From the NCBI GenBank assembly GCA_049324115.1, contig JBMOMN010000020.1, forward strand, positions 1 through 64,000: a DNA stretch of 64,000 nt. Direction: 5' to 3'. The DNA is from UBA5796 sp040752455. Lineage in GTDB: Bacteria > Chloroflexota > Anaerolineae > Anaerolineales > Villigracilaceae. The translations under genes were made by a program, and so were the position numbers. The notes beneath the pieces were generated by a model that was not told the origin of the DNA, did not search any database, and was given only the letters and a program-made list of their open reading frames with translations. Positions 23,402 through 31,098 of the stretch are shown here, piece after piece (position 1 is the stretch's first letter; every line of letters begins with the position of its first letter).

Positions 23402-23443
23402 GAAGATGCGGAGGCGATTGCGATACTCTGAGTGAGCGGGGCT
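23402..23443 (+). repeat. Direct repeat, right copy (DUF5946 3' scrap)
   Basis: Repeats the last ten codons and stop of DUF5946 plus the start of the palindromic repeat, 734 bp from the left copy. Confidence 0.75.
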
Positions 23444-23560
23444 AAAGCCGCCTGCTCAATCCATGGAAGCCCTGCGGGCTGGCAAGCGAGTCCGCTTGAG
23501 CGGACTTCCACGCCCTGAGGCAGGGCTTCAGCCCGCCAAATCCCGCATGGGCGAAGCCCA
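23436..23560. repeat. REP-like palindrome, second family (copy 3)
   Basis: The best-preserved copy, with the perfect palindrome GTCCGCTTGAGCGGAC and GAGGCAGGGCTTCAGCCCGCC. Together with copy 2 and the 42-bp repeat it fills the 352-bp gap after the transposase; 23561-23624 shows nothing else. Confidence 0.75.
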
Positions 23561-23624
23561 TACTGAAAGAGTGCAAACAATTACGATATAAAGACTTCAT
23601 TATTACCGCGAATTAGGAGAAAAA

Positions 23625-24110
23625 ATGAAGACTCAATATTTTGCGACCAGCAAACAAAAACTGTTTTACACAATTTTGGGTACATTCTTTTTGGCATTTT
23701 CCGTATTATTTGGGTATGTTGTCGTTGAAAGTTGGTTTACTAATGCGTTTGAAGCATTCTATCGAATTACATCCCCGCTTATCTTTTTGATTAGCGTCTC
23801 TTGGACGCTTCGTTGTTTTTATCGAGGATATTACGAAAAAATCACCCTTTCAGAAAGAGGGGTTGAATACAACACTTTAGGTTATGTTGTTGATATCAAA
23901 TGGAACACTGCAAAACGACTTGGTACCAATTGGGATGGTTTTTACAAAAGCACGGGACTCTTTGCATCCGATTACTCCATGAAAAAGAAATCCTGGCTTC
24001 CCAATATGTTTAAGGAAACTTTTATCCCACTTTCGATATTTTCAAGTAACTGGAGCGACTCCGACCTCGGCCAACAAATCAAACTTTATGCCCCGCATCT
24101 ATTCGCGTGA
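23625..24110 (+). CDS. Membrane protein of unknown function, AT-rich
   Basis: A 161-aa protein with two transmembrane helices close to the N-terminus (about residues 14-36 and 46-64), then a soluble domain with 'EKITLSERGVEYNTLGYVVDIKW', which resembles small PH-like membrane-associated domains. TTAGGAG precedes the ATG. Base composition is clearly poorer in G and C than its neighbours, which suggests transfer. It sits between the transposase repeats and metH. I do not recognise a family. Confidence 0.6.
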   Translation: MKTQYFATSKQKLFYTILGTFFLAFSVLFGYVVVESWFTNAFEAFYRITSPLIFLISVSWTLRCFYRGYYEKITLSERGVEYNTLGYVVDIKWNTAKRLGTNWDGFYKSTGLFASDYSMKKKSWLPNMFKETFIPLSIFSSNWSDSDLGQQIKLYAPHLFA

Positions 24111-24146
24111 ATTCGTTAAATTCGCGGCAAAAAACAGGAGCACCCA

Positions 24147-27100
24147 ATGACTCGCACCTACACCAACCGTACCTACCTCGACGCCCTCGAACACAAAGTC
24201 CTCGTCTTCGACGGCGCGATGGGCACCAGCCTGCAACTCCAAAATCTCACCGCCGAACACTTCGGCGGCGAACAATACAATGGCTGTAACGACTACCTCG
24301 TCATCTCGTACCCCGCAGCCGTCGAAAAAGTCCACCGCTCCTTCCTCGAAGTCGGCGTGGACGTGCTCGAGACCGACACCTTCCGCTCCAACCGCATCAC
24401 CATGAAGGAATACGGCCTGCAAGACCGGGTGATCGAGATCAACGAAACTGCGGCGAGATTGGCGCGACGATTGGCGGATGAATACTCCGATGTAAAGGCG
24501 ACCCGCCAGGATCAACCAAAACCTGAAACGACCGAGACGGGTCGCCCCTACCCGCATCCTCGCTTCGTCGCCGGCTCGATCGGCCCAACCGGCAAACTCC
24601 CCTCCGCCGACGACCCCGAACTGTCGGACGTGACCTTCGACGAGCTGGCGGACGTCTTCCGCGAACAGGCCGTCGGCCTGATCCGCGGCGGGGTGGACCT
24701 GCTGCTGATCGAAACCTCGCAAGACATCCTCGAAGTCAAGGCCGCCATCACCGGCTGCCACCAGGCCTTCGCCGAGACCGGCGTCCACTTGCCGATCCAG
24801 GCCCAGGTCACGCTCGACACGACCGGGCGGATGCTGCTCGGCACCGACGTCAACGCCGCCCTGGCCATCCTCGAAGGCCTCGGCATAGACGTGATCGGCC
24901 TCAACTGCTCCACCGGTCCCGAACACATGCGCGAACCCATCCGCATCCTCGGCGAAAACGCCGCGCTGCCCGTCTCCTGCATCCCCAACGCCGGCCTGCC
25001 GCTCAACGTGGATGGACAGGCCGTCTACCCCCTCGAACCCGAACCCTTCGCGGACGACCTGTACGAATTCGTCACCAAACACAACATCTCGGTCGTGGGC
25101 GGATGCTGCGGGACGACCCCTGCCCATTTAAAAGCCCTGGTGGACAAATTACAAATTACCAATTACCACCCCACCCGTCCGCTTCGTTCTACACCCCAGC
25201 TTGCTTCCGCCATGTCGGCCATCTCCATGCGACAGGACCCCCCGCCCCTGCTCATCGGCGAGCGTTGCAACGCCCAGGGGTCGCGCAAGTTCAAACGCCT
25301 GCTGCTGGAGGAAGACTACGACTCCATCTTGGAGATCGGACGCGAACAGGTCGAATACGGCGCCCACGCCCTCGACATTTCCACCGCCGTCACCGAGCGC
25401 CCCGACGAAGTGGACCTGATGCGCCGCACGGTCAAGAAACTGGCTATGGGCGTCGAGGTCCCGCTGGTGATAGACACCACCGAACTGGACGTGCTCGAAG
25501 CCGCCCTCCAGACCGCCCCCGGCCGCTGCCTGATCAACTCGACCCACCTCGAAGCCGGCCGCGCCAAAGCCGACAAGGTCTTCGACCTCGCCAAAAAATA
25601 CAACGCCGCCGTGATCGTCCTGACCATTGACGAAAACGGCATGGCCAAAACCCGCCAGCGCAAACTGGACGTGGCCCGCCGCATCTACGACATCGCCGTG
25701 GGCGAGCACGGACTCAAGCCCGAAGACCTGGTCTACGACGCCCTGACCTTCACCCTCGCCACCGGCGACCCGGAATTTGCCGAATCCGCCATCGAGACCA
25801 TCGAGGGCATCCGCCTCATCAAACAGGAGTTGCCCGGCGTGCTGGCCTCGTTGGGCGTGAGCAACCTGTCTTTCGGCCTCGCCCCGCAGGCCCGTCCGGT
25901 CCTGAATTCGGTCATGCTCTACCACTGCATCCAGGCCGGACTCGACATGGCGATCATCAACCCGGCCCACGTCACCCCCTACGCCGACATCCCTGCCGAT
26001 GAAAAAGAACTGGCCGAGGACCTGATCTTCAACCGCCGCCCGGATGCCTTGCAGCGCTACATCGAACACTACGATAGTAAGGGCGAGTCTGAGACCCGCC
26101 CCGACAAAGCGGATCCCACCGAAGGCATGACCCCCGAACAGCGCCTGCACTGGAAGATCGTCCACCGCCACAAGGAAGGCGTCGAAGCCGACATTGACGA
26201 AATTATCAATCGCCCCCTCACCCCTAGCCCCTCTCCCAAAGGGATAGGGGAACTCCCTTCCCCCGAGGGAGGAAGGGTCGGGGATAAGGGCGAGAAACCC
26301 CGCAAGTACAACCCTCGCCTCCCCGAAGAACTCAAGACTCGCATTCGTGAACTGCGCCAAAATGCCACCGACCCCGAAAAGTTGATGTGGAGCATCCTGC
26401 GCAATCGTGCCATTCACGATGCCAAATTCCGCCGCCAACACCTGATTGCCAGCTACATTCTGGATTTCTATTGCCACAAAGCTAAACTTGCGATCGAGTT
26501 GGATGGCAGCCAGCATCTTGAAGAAGAACAGGCGAATTATGATGAAGAAAGAACTAAATTGCTTGAAGAACAGGGAATCAAGGTAATTCGCTTCTGGAAT
26601 AGTGATGTTACGAACAAAACCGAAGAAGTGTTGAATGTGATTTGGGATGAGTTAGAGGAACGTCTCGCTCCCTCACCCCTAACCCCTCTCCCTGTGGGAG
26701 AGGGGGACTCCCTTCCCCCCTCGGGGGAAGGGTCAGGGATGAGGGTGAACTCTCGCCATGAAGTAGCTGTAAAAATTCTCAACACCGTCCTCCTCCCCGC
26801 CATGAAAGAAGTCGGCGACAAGTTCGGCGCGGGCGAGTTGATCCTGCCCTTCGTGCTGCAATCCGCCGAGGTGATGAAGCGGACCGTCGCCCACCTCGAA
26901 AACTATCTCGAAAAGGTCGAAGGCGTCAGCAAGGGACTGGTCGTGATCGCCACCGTCTACGGCGATGTGCATGACATCGGCAAGAACCTGGTCAAGACGA
27001 TCCTGGCCAACAACGGCTACGACGTGATTGACCTCGGCAAGCAGGTCCCGGCTGAGACGATCATCAGCAAAGCCGCCGAAGTGAACGCCACCGCCATCGG

Positions 27101-28238
27101 CCTGTCGGCGCTGCTGGTCTCCACCTCGAAGCAGATGCCGCTCATCGTCAACGAGTTGCAGCGGCGCGGACTGAAGGTCCCGGTGCTGGTCGGGGGGGCG
27201 GCCATCAACCGCCGCTTCGGACGCCGCATCCTGCAAACCGAGGACGGCGGCTACTACGAGCCGGGCGTCTTCTACTGCAAGGACGCCTTCGAGGGCCTGG
27301 AAACGATGGACCAGTTGATCGACTCCAATCGCAAACCCGCCCTGCTCGAAAAACTGTACAAAGAAGCCGACTTCGAACTGGGCCGCGCCTCTCAACACGG
27401 ACCACGCGCTGCGCAGGAGGGAGCGCGTTCATCCGTCCAGCCCGACCCCATCCCTCACCCTGCCAAATGGGGCTTCCGCGTCGTCAAGGACATGCCGCTC
27501 GAACTGGTTTTCCAGCACTTGAGCCTCAACGAACTCTACCGCCTGTCGTGGGGAGCCAAGAACGCTCATGGCGAGGAATGGGAGCGGCTGCAAAAAGAGT
27601 TCGACGCCCGGCTGACCAAAATGAAAAAAGAAGCCCTGCAAACCGGCTGGCTCGAACCCCGGGCCGTCTACGGCTACTTCCCCTGCCAGGCCGACGGCGA
27701 CGACCTCATCCTCTACGCCCCCCAATTACCAATTACCAATTACCAGCCTCTAACCCGTTTCACCTTCCCCCGCCAGAACTTCGACGACCACCTCTGCCTT
27801 TCCGACTACTTCGCCAGCGTCGACTCAGGCCAGTTCGACACGGTCGCCTTCCAGGTCGTGACCGTCGGGCAGGAAGCCACCGAGCGTTTCGACGCCCTGC
27901 AAGCGGCAGGCGACTACTCCGAAGCCTACTTCACCCACGGCCTCGCCGTTCAGACTGCCGAAGCGACCGCCGAGTACCTGCACCGCCACATCCGCCGCGA
28001 ACTGGGACTGGCCGAGGGCCAGGGCAAACGCTACTCCTGGGGCTACCCCGCCATCCCCGATCTCGAAGACCATCGCAAAGTCTTCGACCTGCTGCCGGTG
28101 GAGAAGGAACTGGGCATGAGCCTCAGCTCCGCCTACCAGTTGATCCCCGAACAGTCCACCGCCGCGATCATCATCCACCACAAAGGGGCCAGGTATTACA
28201 GCATCGGCGAGAGCCGCGTGGAACAGTTGATGAAGTAG
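24147..28238 (+). CDS. metH: Cobalamin-dependent methionine synthase with in-frame DUF559 insertion
   Basis: Transfers a methyl group from methyl-tetrahydrofolate to homocysteine. Domains in order: homocysteine S-methyltransferase (about 1-335; 'DGAMGTSLQL', zinc ligands in 'GLNCSTG' and 'GGCCGT'), pterin-binding (about 355-640; 'LIGERCNAQGSRKFK'), cobalamin cap and B12 domain (His of 'DVHDIGKN'), and the activation domain ending 'GARYYSIG'. At 1363 aa it exceeds the usual 1150-1250. The excess is in-frame repeat insertions: residues about 116-137, 335-350, 644-653, the DUF559 cassette at about 690-868 inside the cap domain, a segment near 1082-1097, and about 1192-1200. Every one keeps frame, and the core motifs are intact, so the enzyme may still work. 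GGAG precedes the ATG. Confidence 0.92.
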   Translation: MTRTYTNRTYLDALEHKVLVFDGAMGTSLQLQNLTAEHFGGEQYNGCNDYLVISYPAAVEKVHRSFLEVGVDVLETDTFRSNRITMKEYGLQDRVIEINETAARLARRLADEYSDVKATRQDQPKPETTETGRPYPHPRFVAGSIGPTGKLPSADDPELSDVTFDELADVFREQAVGLIRGGVDLLLIETSQDILEVKAAITGCHQAFAETGVHLPIQAQVTLDTTGRMLLGTDVNAALAILEGLGIDVIGLNCSTGPEHMREPIRILGENAALPVSCIPNAGLPLNVDGQAVYPLEPEPFADDLYEFVTKHNISVVGGCCGTTPAHLKALVDKLQITNYHPTRPLRSTPQLASAMSAISMRQDPPPLLIGERCNAQGSRKFKRLLLEEDYDSILEIGREQVEYGAHALDISTAVTERPDEVDLMRRTVKKLAMGVEVPLVIDTTELDVLEAALQTAPGRCLINSTHLEAGRAKADKVFDLAKKYNAAVIVLTIDENGMAKTRQRKLDVARRIYDIAVGEHGLKPEDLVYDALTFTLATGDPEFAESAIETIEGIRLIKQELPGVLASLGVSNLSFGLAPQARPVLNSVMLYHCIQAGLDMAIINPAHVTPYADIPADEKELAEDLIFNRRPDALQRYIEHYDSKGESETRPDKADPTEGMTPEQRLHWKIVHRHKEGVEADIDEIINRPLTPSPSPKGIGELPSPEGGRVGDKGEKPRKYNPRLPEELKTRIRELRQNATDPEKLMWSILRNRAIHDAKFRRQHLIASYILDFYCHKAKLAIELDGSQHLEEEQANYDEERTKLLEEQGIKVIRFWNSDVTNKTEEVLNVIWDELEERLAPSPLTPLPVGEGDSLPPSGEGSGMRVNSRHEVAVKILNTVLLPAMKEVGDKFGAGELILPFVLQSAEVMKRTVAHLENYLEKVEGVSKGLVVIATVYGDVHDIGKNLVKTILANNGYDVIDLGKQVPAETIISKAAEVNATAIGLSALLVSTSKQMPLIVNELQRRGLKVPVLVGGAAINRRFGRRILQTEDGGYYEPGVFYCKDAFEGLETMDQLIDSNRKPALLEKLYKEADFELGRASQHGPRAAQEGARSSVQPDPIPHPAKWGFRVVKDMPLELVFQHLSLNELYRLSWGAKNAHGEEWERLQKEFDARLTKMKKEALQTGWLEPRAVYGYFPCQADGDDLILYAPQLPITNYQPLTRFTFPRQNFDDHLCLSDYFASVDSGQFDTVAFQVVTVGQEATERFDALQAAGDYSEAYFTHGLAVQTAEATAEYLHRHIRRELGLAEGQGKRYSWGYPAIPDLEDHRKVFDLLPVEKELGMSLSSAYQLIPEQSTAAIIIHHKGARYYSIGESRVEQLMK
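24492..24551. repeat. In-gene repeat 'GTAGGGGCGACCCG' family in metH
   Basis: GTAAAGGCGACCCG and CGGGTCGCCCCTAC form inverted ends. Read on the other strand these are the same ends as the element at 43609-43702. It adds about 20 residues to the homocysteine-binding domain without a frameshift. Confidence 0.7.
25145..25168. repeat. In-gene 'AATTACCAATTACC' repeat in metH (copy 1)
   Basis: AAATTACAAATTACCAATTACC encodes 'LQITNYH' in the linker between the homocysteine and pterin domains. The same word recurs at 27723-27744. Confidence 0.6.
26077..26105. repeat. In-gene 'GGGCGGGTCT' palindrome in metH
   Basis: A copy of the palindrome at 14645-14673, matching at 26 of 29 positions. It encodes 'SKGESETRPD' just before the cap domain. 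Confidence 0.7.
26214..26748 (+). mobile_element. DUF559 endonuclease-like cassette inserted in frame in metH
   Basis: Two direct copies of a repeat of about 80 bp (26214-26294 and 26670-26748), starting CCCTCACCCCTAGCCCCTCT and CCCTCACCCCTAACCCCTCT, bracket a complete DUF559 domain (about metH residues 724-840). The domain shows the Vsr/PD-(D/E)XK-like pattern 'KFRRQHLIASYILDFYC', 'KLAIELDGSQHLEEE' and 'IKVIRFWNSDV'. It lies in the helical cap, between 'VEADIDEIINR' and 'SRHEVAVKILNTVLLPAM'. The two repeats are read in different frames, and both are open. It has no credible start of its own and no intein splice residues at the ends, so it should be made as part of MetH. Confidence 0.8.
27723..27744. 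repeat. In-gene 'AATTACCAATTACC' repeat in metH (copy 2)
   Basis: Three near-perfect units of CAATTAC encode 'LPITNYQ' in the C-terminal part of MetH. Confidence 0.6.
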
Positions 28239-28265
28239 GGCAAATAGTTTGTTTGCGCCGTAGCG

Positions 28266-28330
28266 CAAATTGGCAATTTGCGATGTAGGACAAATTGCCA
28301 ATTTGCGTTGTAGAACAAATTGCCAATTTG
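28266..28330. repeat. Three 15-bp palindromes after metH
   Basis: CAAATTGSCAATTTG occurs three times (28266-28280, 28291-28305, 28316-28330) with an exact 25-bp period, immediately downstream of the metH stop. Confidence 0.75.
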
Positions 28331-28347
28331 TTTTACGGGAGTGCATA

Positions 28348-28641
28348 ATGAGCCAATTTTCTTACAAGAGTACCTACCGCCGAAATCTCCCGCACATCCA
28401 GCCTGAAGGTGCAACGTTATTCATTACTTTCAGGCTGGCAAATTCGCTCCCCAAAGAGGTGGTCGAACGACTGCTGGCAGAAAAAGAGCAAGCGGAAAAG
28501 AAAATCAGCCAGATTACCGATAAAGTGGGTGGTAAGATTACAACCGGTCAAAATGTCACTGCGAGGAACGCCTGCCCCGAGCGGAGCGCGGGAGAAGCAA
28601 CCCCCAGATATGCGGAGATTGCTTCGCTTCGCTCGCAATGA
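28348..28641 (+). pseudogene. Truncated RAYT-type transposase fused to a repeat
   Basis: The first about 55 residues, 'RRNLPHIQPEGATLFITFRLANSLPKEVVERLLAEKEQ', match the N-terminus of a REP-associated tyrosine transposase subgroup. At 28555 the sequence switches to the interspersed GTCACTGCGAGG element, which contributes 'VTARNACPERSAGEATPRYAEIASLRSQ'. The HUH and Tyr motifs are lost, so the gene is dead. The element either inserted into it or captured its end. Confidence 0.7.
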
Positions 28642-28642
28642 C
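28555..28642. repeat. GTCACTGCGAGG element, copy 1
   Basis: Ends GTCACTGCGAGGAACG and CTCGCAATGAC are inverted; inside are GAAGCAA and GATTGCTTC. It belongs to a dispersed palindromic family with three more copies in the window. Confidence 0.8.
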
Positions 28643-28670
28643 AACCGAAAAATTCCCATCTGGAGCCTGC

Positions 28671-29060
28671 ATGAAACGACTGATCTTTATCCTGGGTCTC
28701 TTTTCCATCCTGCTGACCGCCTGCGGGGGCAACGACTCCCCGGCGGCGACGGCGGTGGAGAGTTACCTGCAAGCCCTGTCCGCCAGGGACGAGGCGCGGA
28801 TGCTCTCCTACGTCTGCCCGGATTACGAGGTGGACGCCCTGCTCGAATACGACGCCTTCGCCCTGGTACAAACCACCCTCGAAGGCCTGGCCTGCGAAGA
28901 GATCGGCGTGATCGGGGAGGACGTGGTGGTGGTCTGCGCCGGCAGCATCGAGGCGACCTATGGCAGCGAACTGCGCAGTTTCGACTTGTCGGAGCGGGGA
29001 TACCGGGTCGTGAACGACGGAGGCAACTGGCTGGTATGCGGCTACGAATACGTCAAATGA
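28671..29060 (+). CDS. Small lipoprotein, NTF2-like
   Basis: A 129-aa lipoprotein: signal and lipobox MKRLIFILGLFSILLTAC (1-18), then 'AVESYLQALSARDEARMLSYVCPDYEVDALLEYDAF' typical of NTF2-like periplasmic domains, with 'GGNWLVCGYEYVK' at the end. The ATG at 28671 is chosen over one at 28638 because it yields the lipobox signal. It overlaps the next gene in an ATGA junction. Function is unknown. Confidence 0.7.
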   Translation: MKRLIFILGLFSILLTACGGNDSPAATAVESYLQALSARDEARMLSYVCPDYEVDALLEYDAFALVQTTLEGLACEEIGVIGEDVVVVCAGSIEATYGSELRSFDLSERGYRVVNDGGNWLVCGYEYVK

Positions 29061-30016
29061 GACTCAAGCCAGGACTTTGGGCCGCGCTCGCGTTATCGGT
29101 CATTCTCAGCGCCTGCGGCCCGACTCCGCCAACCCCCGCGCCGAGGGCCGTCCCGGCGACCGAGGCCAGGCCCACAGCCACGGAAATCCCGTCCACGCCG
29201 ACGCAGGCCCCGGGTCCCGCGCCGCTTTCGACGGGAGCCGCTCCCAGCCCCGTCCCCAGCCCGACGGCGGAGTCCCTGCCCCTGACGATCGGCCTCGATC
29301 CCGCCGCCTGGATGGGCTGGCCGGTCATCCCGGTCGTGACCCAAAACGTGCGCGAAATCTACGCCCGGGGCCTGTCGCTGGGCAACGACCCGACCGCCTT
29401 TTCGATCCTGGGCGACTGCCAGAGCACGCCGGATACCTTCCTGGGCCTGTACGTGGTGGACGCCGAGGAGTACGCCGCCCTGCCTCCCGACCTGCAAGAG
29501 ACGGTTGATTTTTTCGGCAGTTCGTTCAACCGCGAAAGCCCGACCGCCAAGAGCGGGACGACCTCCGGGGCGCTGCTGTGGGCCGAGTGGCACGAGGGCA
29601 AGTTTGGCTGCGGGGCAGGCGAGACCCCATTGGATTGCGAACTGCGCCTGCGCCAGCCGTCGTTCGCGCTCATTACGGTCGGCACGCATTGGGAAGCCCG
29701 CAACGAGATGTACATGCGCAAGATCATCGAGCGGCTGCTGGACCAGGGCGTGGTGCCGATCCTTTCGACCAAGGCCGACAACCGGGAAGGCGACCACCGT
29801 CTCAACCTCGAAACCGCCATGCTGGCCGACGAGTACAACCTGCCGCTGTGGAACTTCTGGCCCGTGACCGACGACCTGCCCAACCGCGGCCTGTACACCA
29901 AAAAAGGCGACGAACACCTGGGCGACATCTACCTGACCGAGGAAGCCCTGGCCCGCCACCGTCTCTCGGCCCTCGAAGCACTGAATGCGGTCTGGCGGGC
30001 GGCGACGGGGAGGTAA
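29057..30016 (+). CDS. SGNH/GDSL-like lipoprotein
   Basis: A 319-aa exported protein with lipobox signal MRLKPGLWAALALSVILSAC, a long proline/threonine/alanine-rich linker (residues 21-75), and a globular domain. 'SILGDCQSTPDTF' near residue 117 is reminiscent of a block I GDS-type segment with Asp/Cys, and 'VPILSTKADNREG' and 'DEHLGDIYLTEEALARH' resemble later SGNH blocks with a C-terminal His. Esterase or acyl-hydrolase activity is a guess. The start overlaps the upstream lipoprotein stop. The long frame from 28409 is an artefact. Confidence 0.65.
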   Translation: MRLKPGLWAALALSVILSACGPTPPTPAPRAVPATEARPTATEIPSTPTQAPGPAPLSTGAAPSPVPSPTAESLPLTIGLDPAAWMGWPVIPVVTQNVREIYARGLSLGNDPTAFSILGDCQSTPDTFLGLYVVDAEEYAALPPDLQETVDFFGSSFNRESPTAKSGTTSGALLWAEWHEGKFGCGAGETPLDCELRLRQPSFALITVGTHWEARNEMYMRKIIERLLDQGVVPILSTKADNREGDHRLNLETAMLADEYNLPLWNFWPVTDDLPNRGLYTKKGDEHLGDIYLTEEALARHRLSALEALNAVWRAATGR

Positions 30017-30023
30017 AGTTTCG

Positions 30024-30055
30024 AACCACGAAGGGCACGAAGGAAAAACCAAAAA
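30024..30055. repeat. 'CACGAAGG' repeat fragment
   Basis: CGAACCACGAAGGGCACGAAGG is a short piece of the family better preserved at 55843-55922. Confidence 0.45.
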
Positions 30056-30111
30056 CTTTACCAGCCTGACGATCGTCACGCCCGCGCATACCAAAATGTT
30101 CGTTCACGAAG

Positions 30112-30140
30112 AAGTCCCCACCTGAGCCAGGTGGGGACTT
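30112..30140. terminator. Bidirectional terminator
   Basis: AAGTCCCCACCT and AGGTGGGGACTT form a perfect 12-bp stem with a 5-nt loop between convergent genes. Confidence 0.75.
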
Positions 30141-30189
30141 TGGTTCACAATAGTTAATAATCGCTTTGTACTTACATTAGATCGAAATG

Positions 30190-30723
30190 TCAATCAAATC
30201 TTGGAATATCTGTTGGCAATCCTACTCTCATAAAAAATCTGGCAAATGCTTGAGATAAGTGTTCTCTATAAGGTGGAAGCAAACGAACTCTTCTTTCCCT
30301 TTCTTTGGAAATCTCTACAAGCATGTCATACGGTATGCCATACACATTTCTAAAATCTACAACTCTAAATTCCTGCTCAAATCCTTCCAAATCACACTCG
30401 TTGATGAGATGATACCCTGGCTGGTTTCCTTTACGCAAGGATTCTTTTCCATTCTTGCTTCTATAAAAATCATTCGTGTCTTGGAATTCGCTAAGAGGCC
30501 AGATTGGACAAACCAATACTATTTCCAAGTTTTGATTTTCGAGGTCACAAGACTGACTCATCACTACAACATCATATTTTATTACTTCAGCTACCACTTG
30601 GCTTCCTTCACCACCAATTTCAGCCCGAGGAACTACTACTGGGCACAAATCAAAAAAATCCCCTTGAGATAAGGGCGACCCTGATTCAACAATTTCATAC
30701 CAAGGATATTCGATACTAGCCAT
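30190..30723 (-). CDS. Unknown protein of the AT-rich island, 'SQSCDLEN' type
   Basis: A 177-aa protein. 'SGSPLSQGDFFDLCPVVVP' (near 15-33) and 'KYDVVVMSQSCDLENQNLEIVLVCPI' (near 50-75) look like conserved motifs, and the C-terminus 'RVRLLPPYREHLSQAFARFFMRVGLP' is also distinctive. The ATG at 30723 has a GGAAAG ribosome site and is preferred over the TTG at 30738. It is the third gene of an operon with a TIGR04255-like protein. I recognise the pattern as recurrent but know no function. Confidence 0.65.
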   Translation of the reverse strand: MASIEYPWYEIVESGSPLSQGDFFDLCPVVVPRAEIGGEGSQVVAEVIKYDVVVMSQSCDLENQNLEIVLVCPIWPLSEFQDTNDFYRSKNGKESLRKGNQPGYHLINECDLEGFEQEFRVVDFRNVYGIPYDMLVEISKERERRVRLLPPYREHLSQAFARFFMRVGLPTDIPRFD

Positions 30724-30747
30724 ATAATCTTTCCACAAAGAAATTTT

Positions 30748-31098
30748 TCATTCCTGAGTTGGATCTACAACGTGTGGTTTTGCTTTCCGGACGCTTATTA
30801 CATTAAGAATGATAGTATACCTTTCTCTAGGGGCCAATTTAACAATATTCTCATACTCTAGAATCTCATGACTAACATCGAATTCACTTTCAACGCTTTG
30901 TACTGTTTCACTAGCAACGTCTTGGGATGGTAGAAGAATATCTGAAGAGATGATACGTTGGCGAGAAATATTGCTTAGTATTGATTTTAATTTTTCGGCA
31001 TGAGGAATTTGAATTGCGGCCTCTTGATCAGTAGACTGATAATTTGAGTCAAAAAGAAAACCTGGGGATGCACTCCACGTCGTAGCTGTTTGAAACAT
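30748..31098 (-). CDS. Small unknown protein of the AT-rich island
   Basis: A 116-aa, mostly polar protein with no membrane segment. It starts within the stop codon of the preceding gene (TAATG) and is followed 24 bp later by the next. A serine-, glutamine- and glutamate-rich middle and a beta-rich 'RYTIILNVISVRKAKP' end are visible. It may be a linker or inhibitor subunit; no family recognised. Confidence 0.55.
   Translation of the reverse strand: MFQTATTWSASPGFLFDSNYQSTDQEAAIQIPHAEKLKSILSNISRQRIISSDILLPSQDVASETVQSVESEFDVSHEILEYENIVKLAPRERYTIILNVISVRKAKPHVVDPTQE

Noticed and set aside
26214..26748. Intein in metH
   Set aside because: The insert has no Cys or Ser at its N-terminal border, no His-Asn followed by Cys, Ser or Thr at its end, and no Hint-domain motifs; the flanks are repeats instead.
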